A DNA stretch of 64,000 bases from Entoloma clypeatum (GCA_963565915.1 OY751490.1:4216001-4280000), one strand, 5' to 3'; shown: positions 10,214-21,529, counted from the stretch's first letter. Notes: a model not told the origin generated them from the letters alone. Numbers and translations: made by a program.

Positions 10214-10992
10214 GGTTATGGGCCCCGGCCCTAGCGCCGTATGCTCTGAGTATCTTAGCTTTTGCGCTATTATTGGCAGCATCCGCTTTGTATGCTAGCC
10301 TGGAGACTGGTTTCCTCAGTATCGAATACATCGAGCTCGATGGTTCCCTTAACGGTGAACCTCGAAGTGTTCGAGGTATTGAATGCACCTTTCAGTGGGT
10401 CATTCTTGATCGATTACTTGAGAGAATCCCTGTTACATTGATCGCATCATGAGAGCAAGTCCATATGGTGCCAACGGCACAGGGTTCAGTCCCTGCAGGT
10501 CATGATGACAATGGACGCATCGTTGCACGTTGCGGGGTGTGTCGACAACTTGTTGTTGACAGTCAGCATTGCCCAAGGCATTGCATAGACAACACCACCT
10601 TTGACTACTCGTGTGCTACGTGTGATGTAGGAACAGCCAGAACTCGAGTTCTAAACCGCAGACGGCGTAATCGCCGTACTGAGGTACCTGTTGCGGTACC
10701 TACCCAAGATGGAGATCCCACGGATCCTCCGCCCGTGTATGTTGATGATGGGACCATCCCTGAAGCACACGGGGCACCTCCTCTTTCGCCTCCGACCCGA
10801 CAAGTTCGGTTGCCGGATAATGACTCCTTAATTGAAGCCGCGAACAGAGCGAATGAAGTCATGCTCCCTGTTCAGGGAGGATCTTGCACCTGTGGGCAAC
10901 ACAGCACTCAGGGCGCACATGACGATTGGGTAGAAGAATTAGTGATGGCATTTCATATGCTACCACTAGACCAAACAGGGAACGAAGAATGA
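10153..10992 (+). CDS. Copia-1 ORF0: LTR-initiated extra ORF, split by one TGA
   Basis: An ATG inside the 5' LTR opens a frame that crosses the LTR end and primer-binding site, stops at a single TGA (10450-10452), and resumes in the same frame from ATG 10465 to 10992 (99 and 175 codons, about 280 if joined). The first half has two hydrophobic stretches (around YILSALWAAYVGYII and SILAFALLLAASALYA) that look like membrane segments. The second half has a cysteine/histidine cluster (CGVC, CPRHC, SCATC, later CTCGQH) that could bind zinc. It lies upstream of gag, where copia elements normally have no gene. No homology is recognised. It could instead lie within a spliced leader: a GTTAGT donor near 10135 and a TTTCCCAG acceptor near 11074 flank it. 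Confidence 0.5.
10214..10228 (+). promoter_or_regulatory. Copia-1 primer-binding site (initiator tRNA-Met anticodon arm)
   Basis: GGTTATGGGCCCCGG follows the LTR immediately. Its complement contains GGGCCCATAACC, the anticodon stem-loop of eukaryotic initiator tRNA-Met as I know it. This suggests half-tRNA priming as in Drosophila copia. The same 15 bases follow the LTR of the unrelated Copia-2/3 family. Confidence 0.7.
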
Positions 10993-11082
10993 TGATCGAC
11001 AAGGCAGCTCGTCTATTTATTTTCTGATGCGCTTTTTCGATATTTCATATGCTGATTCTATTTTATGTTTCCCAGCATCATC

Positions 11083-12579
11083 ATGTCTTCAAACTCGAAA
11101 CTTGACCTCGCTTCCTCCATTCCCAAACTCACCACCACAAACTTCTCCATCTATCAGGAGAAAATGAGCGCCTACCTCAAGGCTGCTAAAGTGTGGAGGA
11201 TCGTCACCGGCGACAAAAAGATTCCGGTTGACCCTAAAGAGACAGATTTCCAAGATAAGTTAAACACTTGGCATGAGCAGGACGATCAGGCCCAAGGCCT
11301 AATTCAGATGTCCATTTCGGACTCTCTCGTCCATCACATCAAGGGAGCTAAAACCTCCAAGGAGATGTGGGACCTGATCGCTGTCAAACTGTCCACGGTC
11401 GGCCCGTCCACCGTCTTTGCTGATTTTCAGCAACTCCTCCGCACCTCTCTTTCTCCCGCCGATCCTTTATCTGGCATCGATAAGATGCAGACCCTTTTTC
11501 AACGACTCGAGCACAACCACATAGACATCCCCAAGTTCGTCCGGATCATGATGATCCTGAATGGACTGCCTCAAGGCTATGATGGTCTAGTACACAGCAT
11601 CCTTTTTGATGCGGTACACTATGTGGCACCTAGCGGAGATCAATCCGCTGTACTCAAGATCGAGAAGGTAATCGAGCAAGTATGCTCGGAATACTTCCGT
11701 AAAAACCCGCACGCTCCACAGTCCCAAGGAAGCGCTCACGTGAACAAAATCTCTGCGGTAAAACGCGCTCGTCCTAACCCTCCGAAGTACCAGCCTCGCA
11801 CTGGACCCTCTCAGGGATCTTCGGAAGGACCGGCTGCTAACCAGCAGCATTCACATCAGCACTCCAAGCCCTGGAAAGGCAAGGGACGTGGAACTTCTGC
11901 CGGGAAAACCAAGGGCAAAGGACCCTGGAAAGGTAAAGAGAAGGCACATTTTGCCTCCTCTGCCATGGATAGCGCCCCTGATGGGCAGCTCCCAATCCAG
12001 ACCTTGCCCAACACGGTCATTTACGAAAATGGGTCTATCTTCACTCCGCACCCCTCATCATCCACCGATTGGAGGATTAGGAACAACCAATCGCTTGCGA
12101 TCGGTAATATTCCTGGCCCAGGCCCTTTCACGGACCTGGATGGAGCGCGCACACTGGCTAACAGCATTGGTGTCCCTCCAACAGCTCAGAATCTAACTCG
12201 CCTCGTCGAGGTTCCTGCGCTTCAACGTAATGAAGCTGCAACGTCAAGGCCGCTCTCAGCGCCTCCGACAATGGACCCCCGGAATCACCGCATTCCGGTT
12301 TTCGAAGAAACGCCGAGTAGAATCAGCTGGGCCAATGAGATGGAGACAGAAGACATAGCCCCCACCATAAGGGGCTATTACGATGAAGGATACGTCAATG
12401 ACTATATGGAGTATGAAGTTTCCCGTGGTGATGGAAACAACGACGACATGGGGTATGTTTCACATTCAACAGCACGTACAATGCAGTTAACAAATACTTC
12501 ACAGAAGCCTCTTTGGAGACGAGTGAATGGACGGCGGTCCAATGTATTTTTATCACCTGCTGTACACGCGCTATTATAG
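11083..12579 (+). CDS. gag: Copia-1 Gag-like protein
   Basis: The ATG at 11083 is chosen because MSSNSKLDLASSIPKL aligns with the Copia-2 start MSTSRSALD; an ATG at 11065 is in frame just upstream. The N-terminal 200 residues form a copia-type gag domain (UBN2/DUF4219-like), with VWRIVTGDK, KEMWDLIAVKLS and ILNGLPQGYD. A basic Lys/Gly-rich segment (KGKGRGTSAGKTKGKGPWKGK, about residues 270-290) replaces the usual CCHC zinc knuckle. The C-terminal part is disordered. The frame ends at 12579 and overlaps pol, which lies in the -1 frame, so Gag-Pol would need a -1 shift or a repair of an indel. Confidence 0.85.
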   Translation: MSSNSKLDLASSIPKLTTTNFSIYQEKMSAYLKAAKVWRIVTGDKKIPVDPKETDFQDKLNTWHEQDDQAQGLIQMSISDSLVHHIKGAKTSKEMWDLIAVKLSTVGPSTVFADFQQLLRTSLSPADPLSGIDKMQTLFQRLEHNHIDIPKFVRIMMILNGLPQGYDGLVHSILFDAVHYVAPSGDQSAVLKIEKVIEQVCSEYFRKNPHAPQSQGSAHVNKISAVKRARPNPPKYQPRTGPSQGSSEGPAANQQHSHQHSKPWKGKGRGTSAGKTKGKGPWKGKEKAHFASSAMDSAPDGQLPIQTLPNTVIYENGSIFTPHPSSSTDWRIRNNQSLAIGNIPGPGPFTDLDGARTLANSIGVPPTAQNLTRLVEVPALQRNEAATSRPLSAPPTMDPRNHRIPVFEETPSRISWANEMETEDIAPTIRGYYDEGYVNDYMEYEVSRGDGNNDDMGYVSHSTARTMQLTNTSQKPLWRRVNGRRSNVFLSPAVHALL

Positions 12580-15500
12580 CGCAAATAAATTCTCATTATG
12601 TGGATTGTGCTGAATGTAAGAAACAGAATCAATCCAATTGGATTCTTGATTCAGGTGCATCATTGCACTTCACTTATGATATCAATGATTTCATTGAGTA
12701 TACCCCACTAAAAGATCGTCAATCTGTGCAAATTGCACAGAAAGGTCACACTATTCAGATCCTTGGACAAGGAACGGTGTTGATTAATCACACCATCAAG
12801 AAAAATGGGAGAAAACAAAACAAAATAACTCGTCTATCACCCGTTTATTATATACCAGATTTAGACGTTCGTCTTTTATCTGTAGGCGAGATCCTTAAAC
12901 AAGGAAATGAAATTAGCGGACGATTTGGTTCGATCACGCTAAAGACCAATTCAGGTCTTCCTTTGTTTATGTGTTATCCTCATAAGGCAAATGAATCGAT
13001 TTATTGGCTAAACGCCACGATCATTAAAGAGGAACAAATACACTTGGTTAGTCTTAGTGTCTCACAGTCTGTTGATTACGACACTTGGCACAAGCGATTC
13101 GGACACCCTTCACATGAAGTACTGCGACATGCTTCTAAACATGTCAAAGGTTTCAATGGAGTGGACAAACCGTCCACTGAGCGACCCTGCAAAGGATGCG
13201 CTCTTGGAAAGATGCCTTCAAAATCTTTCCCACCATCTCAGACACGCGCTAAAGCGCCTCTTGAGCTAATCCATTCGGATTTAAAGCAATTCAAGAAGGC
13301 GACTTATAGCAAATATAATTATTATATCAGCTTTGTTGATGACTACACATCACACGCCTGGATCTCTTTATTGAGACTAAAATCCGATGCACACTCTGCA
13401 CTTCGTGATTTTAATGCCATGGTTAAAAACCAATTCAATACGACAATTAAAACTTGACGTTTTGATGGCAGCGGTGAGTTTGTCCCTTTCCAAGCAGATA
13501 TGCGTGAGATGGGAATCCAGGGTGAAGTTACTGTGCCACACCAGCCACAACAAAACGGTCGTGCAGAACGTTTCAACAGAACTTCAATGGATAAAGCACT
13601 TGCTATGTTGCATGATGCTTGCCTACCCGAAATATGGATTCAATTTGCGGTAGAACATGCACTTCACTTGTATAACCGAACTCCATTGAAAAGACATGGA
13701 TGGCTTACTCCGTATGAGTCCCTTAAAAAGGAAAAGCCTGATGTGTCGAACCTACACGTTTTTGGATGTGGTGCTTATGTCTTTCTTCCGAAAGAAGTTC
13801 GTACTACCACCGCTAAATCCGAACTGATGATCTTCATCGGATTTAAAACTGGAACTAAAGGTTACCGGTTTATGCGAATCCCAAACAACGTAGTCTTCAT
13901 AGGTGTCACAGCAATGTTTGATGAACAGCTGTTCCCAAAATGTTCTACATTGAACAAAATACCTTCAATAACACAATACCATGATCCAACATCAGACGAT
14001 ATGGGAAACGATGATGCAAATGGACATGATGGCCCATCTGATTTACCAACCGACGATTTCCATTCGGAAGACAATGATACACATGGTCCTGGCGGTTCAC
14101 ATTACCCGTCTAATCCAGGAACCCATGATGACAATCATAACCTCCCTGATACAAATAGCGACCAAACTGGTCAGCTTCCCGAAGGTTCCAATCAGACTTC
14201 TGATGGAACAAACAGACAGGACACCGCTGAGAATCAGCAGTGGGTTCCCCGGACTCGCAATCCAGGGAAACGTGTGCACATAGATGCACCAAACGATGAT
14301 CGTACCTTACCAGGCGATTATCGTCCACAAACTGATCGTCCTCGTCGTACTTGGGTTATACCCCAGCGTCCTGGAAATGTTTACAGGAATGACCCGGCTG
14401 AGGCCTTGCGTCAAAATCAGCGTGATTGGAGCAGAACCGTTCAGGAGGATTCACGGCGATACGCCTATAATCCCCGATCGGAGACCAGACCCCAGCAATC
14501 TGGCGCTGTTCCATCAACTAGCTCCGCTGATCCTCAGATGTATCAGAACAATTCCAATCCGAATTCGGATATAGATATGGAGGAATCACTCTATATTAGG
14601 GAAGGGGGAGGACAGTCACAAATGCTTGCGCACTTGCTATCTAAAGCAATCCCTGCATATGACGAAATTCCACAAGACCCAAAGTCTTGGCAAATGAAGG
14701 ACATAAATAAGCTACCTGAAAAGGAAAAGCTTGAATGGAAAGCAGCATGCCGTGAGGAACTAGAAGCCCTCCGGAAGCGCAATGTCTTTAAGTTGGTTGA
14801 CCTACCTAAAGGTCGTAAAACCATCAGAAATCGATGGGTATTCGATGTTAAAACTGACGGACGAAAGAAGGCACGACTCGTTGCCAAGGGTTTCTCACAG
14901 ATCGAGGGTATCAATTTTGATGAGATCTTCTCACCTGTGATACATTTCGAGACTATCCGGATCCTCTTCTCCGTAGCTGCGCTTGAAGGATGGGTGATTG
15001 AAGGAGTAGATGTCAAATCAGCTTTTCTCTATGGAGAGCTCGATGAAGAAATCTATATGAATCAACCCGAAGGCTTTGTTGTCAAAGGCCAAGAACGGAA
15101 GGTCATCCATTTATTAAAAGCACTCTATGGCCTTAAACAGGCGGCAAGAGCGTGGTGGATCGCGCTCAATGCATCAATGGAGAAGCTAGGTTTTACTCGC
15201 TGTAGAACTGACTCAGGCGTCTTTGTTTACCACAACAAACAATCAGGTGATTTAATAATCACTTTGATCTATGTTGATGACGGCCTGTTCATGGGATCAA
15301 ACCCAGATCTTGTTCGCAAGATAAAATCTGACTTTAAAAATAAATGGGAAAGTCGTGATCTTGGTATTGCTAAAGAATTCTTGCGTATGAGAATACGACA
15401 AGATTCGGAAAAGCAGATCGTAACAATCGATCAGTCAGAATACCTGAAGAAGATCATTAAGCGCTTTGGCTTAGAAAATGCAAAGGCTGCTGACACTCCA

Positions 15501-16268
15501 CTCCCAAAGGGTTATTACCCTGCACCAAATGAGGGGGAGGTGGATCCCACACTCAAAACAAAATACCAAATGATCATTGGATCGTTGTTGTACTTGTCCA
15601 TTGGAACGAGACCGGACATTGCTTTTGCAGTTGCAAAAATGTCACAAATGTCTGCAAATCCTTCCGAAGAGCATGAGAAATACGCTCTACAGATTATCAG
15701 ATATCTTGTCGGTACTCAAGACTATTCCATAGTGTATGATGGTCGATCCAAAGCTTCCTTTGAAGCATGGATAGATTCAGACTGGGCATCAGACCCATCT
15801 GATAGAAAGTCCCAATCGGGATATTTCCTTAAGCTTGCAGGAGGACTTGTTCTTTGGAAAAGTCGCAAGCAAAAAACAGTGGCACATTCGTCCACTGAGG
15901 CGGAAATGGTTGCTGCCAGTGAATGTTCGTGGGAATGCGAATGGGTTACTCATCTCTTCAGAGAACTTGGACTACAGGACATTACCAAAATGCCGTTCCA
16001 TGTAGACAACCAAGGCGCGATTTTCAATGCGCAAAACCCAGTTACTGAAGGCAGAACCAAACATATAGCAATCCATCACTTTGCTATACGCGATAGAGTT
16101 CAAGATGGATTGATCGAACCAAGGTTCGTTCCGGGAACAGAAAATCCGGCTGATATGTTTACCAAGCCACTTGGTCGCCAGGAATTTGAGAAATTCCGTG
16201 CTCTACTCCGAATGGAGTTTAAAGAGCCTTATACTCCACTTACGAAACCTACCAGGGATTCTAAGTGA
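12490..16268 (+). pseudogene. pol: Copia-1 Pol polyprotein with one premature TGA
   Basis: The pol frame opens after a TAA near 12487. Domains in order: aspartic protease (WILDSGASLHFT), GAG pre-integrase with a zinc-binding HHCC (WHKRFGHP...CKGCALGK), integrase core (IHSDLKQF, FDGSGEF, NGRAERFNRT), copia reverse transcriptase (LVAKGFSQIEGINFDE, LYGLKQAARAWW, YVDDGLF) and RNase H (DSDWASDPSDRKSQSGYF, STEAEMVAASE, VDNQGAI). The frame is broken once, by TGA at 13455-13457, where Copia-2 has Trp in KKWRVDGGGEF; this is a TGG-to-TGA change. Apart from this stop and the gag-pol frame change, the coding is preserved to the end, just before the polypurine tract. Confidence 0.9.
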
Positions 16269-16275
16269 GGGGGAG

Positions 16276-16624
16276 TGTTGAACATATCGCCAGATATGTT
16301 GCACTATGTGCTTGTCACAGAAAGTGACTATAAGTCACTATTACCATATATGTGAGTTTATGGTATAACCACGGACACATGACTTGTTTATGTATTGTTT
16401 GTACAATGGTCCGTGCGCATATTGGATTAGTATAAATACCCATGTATTTAGTACGATGAATCCCAACTTCTTGAACACCCCAGTTCTTTGAGTTAACTAA
16501 CAAGCTAGTACAGCTTCTAGAATTCCTTTAGTTACTCTTAACCAGGTTAGTTGAGCTTCCTTCATGCCTTCGTACCGTTACATCTTGAGCGCCCTTTGGG
16601 CTGCCTATGTCGGTTACATCATTA
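16276..16624 (+). repeat. Copia-1 3' LTR
   Basis: 349 bp, matching the 5' LTR with about seven substitutions counted by eye. It is preceded by the purine tract GTGAGGGGGAG and followed by ATGAT (16625-16629). Confidence 0.93.
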
Positions 16625-16801
16625 ATGATTTAGTGACCCACAGGTAAATAGCCCTTAAGTATACATGTTCACGATAGCATAGCTTCCAATGTCATTAAAG
16701 CGACCCGTCTGGCATCGCAATCTAGTACAAGTATTCTATCTCGGTTGCAGACATGGTGGACTGGGAGATACATTATAACGTTATCGTGGATGGTACGGAT
16801 C

Positions 16802-19231
16802 TCAGGTTCTAGACATCAGTCGACTCGAGCGCCGCGTCCCACCGCTGGAGCTCTTCTGTTTCTTTGTCAACTGCTCCGACTCTCCGTCAGCACCATCATC
16901 GTCGAACTCACGGGTCCGCTTAGAAGTCTGTTTCGATCGCGGCCATGCAGTAGAGCGCCCGCGGGGGTTGCTGGGCATGCGAAGTGGGTTCTTCTTCAGC
17001 TCGTCCGTCGGCCAGGCGGAATCACGAGGCTTTTCCAAGATATCGGTCCACATAGCACGGAACGCCCCGTGGGTTCCGAAGAGGAGAAATGGGGTTCCTT
17101 GAGGCTCCGGAGCTCGACTCCACTTCTTCTTCATGGCGATCGTGAAGTCGTCCTGGTCATCGAGTAGGTGTTGAGTGCCAGTCTGGGAGTGTTCGAGCCA
17201 TTCCTTGCCCCCCGTCAATGCAAGATCGAGCCAGGTCGTTAAAGGTCGATTGTTGTCGAAAGCAAAGTCCGCGCCGATGTGTGTCCTTGCCATAAGGACC
17301 GCATGCTTGCCGTCCCCTCCAAAAAGTGTACCGTCTGCTTCCCTAGCTGTATAGTCGAAGACGTTATTCATGATGGTCTGCAAGCGAGCTTCTTTGTTGT
17401 GTTTCAGGTAAAGAAGTCCGATCCAGAGGATGACATAGACGAAAGACTCCATGTCGTCTTGAATAGTATGTAGTTTATGGGTGTTTAAAAGGAGTAAGAA
17501 GGACATAAACTGCCAGGTCCCCTGCGCTCGTGGTCAGTAACAAGGACAGGACCGAGGATCAAAGGACGAACTGTGCGCTCGTGGTCTCTGGGTCCTGTAG
17601 CCAGAATATCTTTCTCGTACTTCGCAAGATCCCAGTCAATCAAGACACCCCTTCCCTCTGCAGTCATTAAGACGTTGTTGATGCTTATATCCCGGTGAAT
17701 GACTTCACATTTCTCATATGCTTCCTGGTGGGCTATCGAAAGGTGGATCAGAAGAAAAAATACCACCAAATCACGAGCGTAATGTACGTACCAATGAACG
17801 CATCGAGAACTACACGGAGCAATTGCTTCGATGATGAGAACTTGGTCAAGCGTCTTCCAACGAAATCGACGACAAAGCGGTGGTGATACCGCTGGACTAT
17901 GCGTCTGAAGCTCTTCCCACATCTCCAATCACTCTTGCGTTTCGAGCCTGCCAGCGAAGGAGCCTGATCACTTTCTGAAGAGGCGGTCCCCGGAAGGGGA
18001 ACATAGAGGTCGGTGACGGTGGCTTGGTCATGCAGATCACCACCGCACAGGAAAGGGGGTATGTTCGAGACCCGACTTTTTTGCAATACGCGGAGGATGT
18101 TGGATTCTTGTTCGAGGCTATAAGCACGCCATGTGTCCTTCAAGAAACACACCTTCTTGGTCTCCGCTTCGTATACGGGATAAGCACGCGTCGACCTGCC
18201 CGTGAGTGATTCGTTGTCGAAGTCGGACATGGAACCCCATGCGATGAATTCGCGGACTTTACCATCCTCCCCGGGGACGTTCATCACCACGACGGGGCGC
18301 GGGAGTTCGGGCTTCCATTCGGAGAGGAACTCCCCCGCGAGGTTGGTTTCTTCAAGAGTTGCGGGGCGGACGGTGGGGTCGAGGCCGCGGTCGGCGTCAT
18401 TTAGGTGGACAAAACGCCAGAGAAAGTCGATTAGAGGAACCGAGTCTTCGCGGTAGTTGAACTTCTCTGAGACGACGGCGCCCGCCCGGTCCCAGCGGAT
18501 GAAGCGGACCCATGGGTCACCGATATAGATCGAGAAAGCGAAGAGGCGATGTTGGCGAGCGATCCACTCTTGAACGTAGCGACAAATTTGACCACGGCAT
18601 AGGATGCGCTCGTTGGCGGAGGCCTCGATGTCGAAGTCTCGTCGTTTTTCGATAGAGAGATCAATCTTGGGATCGGCGAAAGGGTCCTTGTCGTTGTTTC
18701 TCTTGAACTCAAAAGGCAACTCGATTTCACTGAATTGGGTGGGACCCTGCGAGATGTCGACGGTGTCACGATACATCGTCGGGTCAGGTTTGATCCTCTT
18801 CCCGTCGGCCGAGTTGTGGTCGGAAGACCTCGAGGTATTGACGATTTTGAATTTCGGAATGAGCTTCGACTTTGTTTGGACGAGGTTTATCTAGATTATG
18901 AATGGATGAATTGAGTGAGTGGCTTCGGCGAAAAAGAGAGTCTTACAAAGGGTTCATACATGTCTTCCTCCGGGACGTTCTGTGGCATCTCGTCGAAAAG
19001 TCGATTAGAAATCCCGTGAGGTTTCCGCTTACGTGTAGTGGGCAAGAAATCCTCCAGAAATTGTTCGACAGGCATGAATCCGACCCAGAGGCCGCGCATG
19101 GCCTCCGCCATCTCTAATTGTGCGTCTTCAGCTTTAAGAATGTTGGACCGGTATTGCACTGTCTGCGATTTCACTGGGGAACTGGTGAGAGCGCTGGTCA
19201 AGTTGCTGTTAGTCGACTGTGGCAGAGGCAT
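16802..19231 (-). CDS. FunK1-family protein kinase (fungal-type kinase), complete
   Basis: Four exons join in frame: 19231-18947, 18890-17792, 17732-17572 and 17521-16802 (754 aa). The introns are 56, 59 and 50 nt long with GT-AG ends. The family is a fungal protein kinase group expanded in Agaricomycetes. Diagnostic parts: N-terminal EEDMYEPF with a following KPDPTMYRD, the catalytic loop VIHRDISINNVLM, the LIDWDLA motif replacing DFG, and ERTGTWQFMS rebuilt exactly across the third intron, then DDMESFVYVILW. The C-terminus is a basic, Ser-rich tail (TRRSSRLMSRT). A TATAAAG lies about 29 nt before the ATG (19266-19260), suggesting a short leader. The gene appears intact, with Copia-1 ending only 177 bp beyond its stop. 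Confidence 0.9.
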
Positions 19232-19259
19232 GGTGTTTGGCCTTACCTCGACCCTTCCT

Positions 19260-19266
19260 CTTTATA
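19260..19266 (-). promoter_or_regulatory. Likely TATA box of the FunK1 gene
   Basis: TATAAAG on the minus strand, about 29 nt upstream of the kinase ATG at 19231. The spacing implies a very short 5' UTR or use of a nearby start site. Confidence 0.4.
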
Positions 19267-21146
19267 CCAAGCTTCTGAGTCAGATGACAATGGCCAGACT
19301 ACGTAGTATGGGCGGTGCTGAAATAAAGCACACGGCACCACGTGATCGCGTTTTAGGGCTGGCCATCTCAAGGTGGAGTACTATGGAACGTTTCTTGCGG
19401 CGAATGACAAGTCAACAACTGTATAAGGTGAAAATGCCGACTACATATAGCATACGCTGATACAAGTACAAGAGAACAACTAACTAAACAAGCAGCGGAG
19501 AAACAAATGGGAGACTCCTCAAGAGTGTGTCGTGGCTGGTAGTGCATCAGCAAATTATGGAAATTCCTATCTAGCCATATGAGCTCCCGAAAGGCATTAT
19601 AGATGGTTGTCGGCCTTGCGGACCTGTTATAATATTATAGATCAACTCACAATGCTATTTATAACAAGACAGTAGCAGGTCCGATTTGTATTTCAGATGT
19701 GGTATCATGAGTTCATCAAAATAATGCCACATACTATGAATTGATATCATGCCATTCCATGGCGACCAAGCAGCTGCAATATTTCTCCTGATTGTCTGCA
19801 CAATATCTGACTTAAGTAGGTTTATAATTGACTATATCATTACTTGGCCAGAGGACTCTTGAACAATGATAGTAGGGAAGCAATGAAATCACGTATATTG
19901 TCAATGAATAAGCACTATGGATTGTATACGACGAGCGGAGGCTACAGTATTCACCCGAAGCCTATCAGTGTCACCTCACCAATATCTTCCACTGGGTTGG
20001 TCGCGCCAAACAGCACCATCCCAAGTCCTTGTCAACTCCTCTCTTTCTCGCGAGGCCCAGCCAAGCTCTGAGAACGGCCCCGACCTCACCCCACCCCACC
20101 GCTCCCTCAACACCGCACACTTGTGAATGATTTGCAGGAAGCAGAGCTGGGTAACTGGCAATGAAGGCACCCTGTAAGATCATGTTCAGTTGCTGAGCAA
20201 CCACTCAGCGACACACTCATGAAGCATTTCAAGCCGTTGCTATGGGCACTGTTGACATCGAGCTGAGCAAGTAATTAATTAGTAAATAAACTTGTGTCGA
20301 AACAGGATGAACCTCTGCATGGAATGCGGAGACCTCTGGTAAGTACATAGACCTTTGGTGATGAGCTTAAGCAGCTGAGCTGTCGCAGCCACCTGTCAGG
20401 TGTTAGCCAAACAAACAAACAAACAAAAAATCGGGGCAACACACTCGCCGTTCAAGTTTGTGACCCTTCTTCTCCACAGAGTTCAAAGGGCTGACCTTCA
20501 AAGCTTCACAGGTTGTGGAGGGTCACTTCTAGCATGAGTGACGGCGAAGGAGGGGGGGAGGAATCCTGTAAACATGAAGAGATGGGGGTCATAATGCAGG
20601 AAAGGGGGGATTCAAACGCAAATGGTCCAGGGCTTTATTTAATTTATTTAATCTCCGATTACAACTATTTGAAAAGTTGCCCGAAGTTGCGAGTCCTAAG
20701 AATAAGTTGAGTTATATGCTATGATTTATACCGATCATATAATGCACCGTAAGTCAGATTGGGGGAGGTGGGCGTGGATCTGGTGGATCGGGGGATAAAA
20801 ATCCACTGAAAAAAATGTGGGAGGAATGCGACGTTTGATGGCTGGGCAGCCATTTCGGAATTGTTCGGCTCCCGGACCTTTTTCCCATCACCGGTGAAAC
20901 CTAGAGGTTGGTCGCAAGGTTGATTCTTCAACAATGGACAGTCCGTAATCCTCAGCTTTTTGTGCATCAGCTGCAGATATTAAAGACATTGTGATTAAAA
21001 ACCATGTGGTAACTTCGACGACTGAGAAAGGAGCCCCGAGCAGCATATCTTCACTGCATCTATGAATCTGGGTTTCCTGCTTTGTGCCTGATTTCTCGCT
21101 GACATGTGGTGTGGTGTGTGTCAGTGCAATTTTTGGGCAATTGTCT
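19267..21146. other. Intergenic, no gene; small inverted repeat and CAAA microsatellite
   Basis: No supportable coding sequence. CGGACCTG (19619-19626) and CAGGTCCG (19676-19683) form an 8-bp inverted repeat around an AT-rich loop containing two TTATAA-type blocks. A short (CAAA)n run is near 20408-20427. The last five bases before Gypsy-1 (GGACC, 21147-21151) are its left target duplication. Confidence 0.4.
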
Positions 21147-21151
21147 GGACC

Positions 21152-21529
21152 TGTTACGGACTTACCGGTTTGTATGTTACGCACTTTTCCCTTGCATTGT
21201 ACCTTCGTTATTTCTTTGACTCATCGGACCGCTTATTCATTTACCTTTACTCTACCAGTATACTTCGCTCCCGCGCTGACTTGCACTCCGCAGTAGGGAT
21301 TACTCAGTCCGCAGTCGTCTGACTCACTTCGCACTGCCTTTCCGCAGTTACTGACTCATCCGCACTGCCTTCTGCAGCTACTGACTCACTTGCTACCGCT
21401 CGTAGCCAGTACTATATAAACCCCATGTACCATAGCTACATTCCTTAGATTTAGCAATCACTTTGCTCTTCGCCTTTCCACTTCCTGCATACTCTGCCCA
21501 AACCTTGGAACGGTTTGTTAAGCATAACA
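21152..21529 (+). repeat. Gypsy-1 5' LTR
   Basis: 378 bp, TGTTACGG...GCATAACA. Four exact TGACTCA motifs (21217, 21320, 21352, 21382) stand upstream of a TATATAAA box (about 21413). Internal short repeats around CCGCAGTTACTGACTCA give the LTR a tandem look. Confidence 0.92.

Larger units (their letters stand above)
9865..16624 (+). mobile_element. Copia-1: complete Ty1/copia LTR retrotransposon
   Basis: The element is bounded by two 349-bp LTRs and a 5-bp target duplication ATGAT (9860-9864 and 16625-16629). Order inside: LTR, primer-binding site, LTR-initiated ORF0, gag, pol (protease, integrase, RT, RNase H), purine-rich tract (about 16266-16275), LTR. Pol follows the copia order, integrase before RT. 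The LTRs differ at about seven positions, so the insertion is moderately old. One in-frame TGA in the integrase and one in ORF0 make this copy defective unless read through. Confidence 0.93.

Noticed and set aside
12452..12503. A 52-nt GTATGT...TTCACAG intron that might join Copia-1 gag to pol
   Set aside because: Removing it leads into a frame that stops after six codons, not into pol.
20408..20427. Possible CRISPR or tandem array at the CAAA repeats
   Set aside because: It is a short microsatellite of four-base units. No spaced repeats of any kind that suggest a CRISPR array were found in the window, as expected for a fungus.
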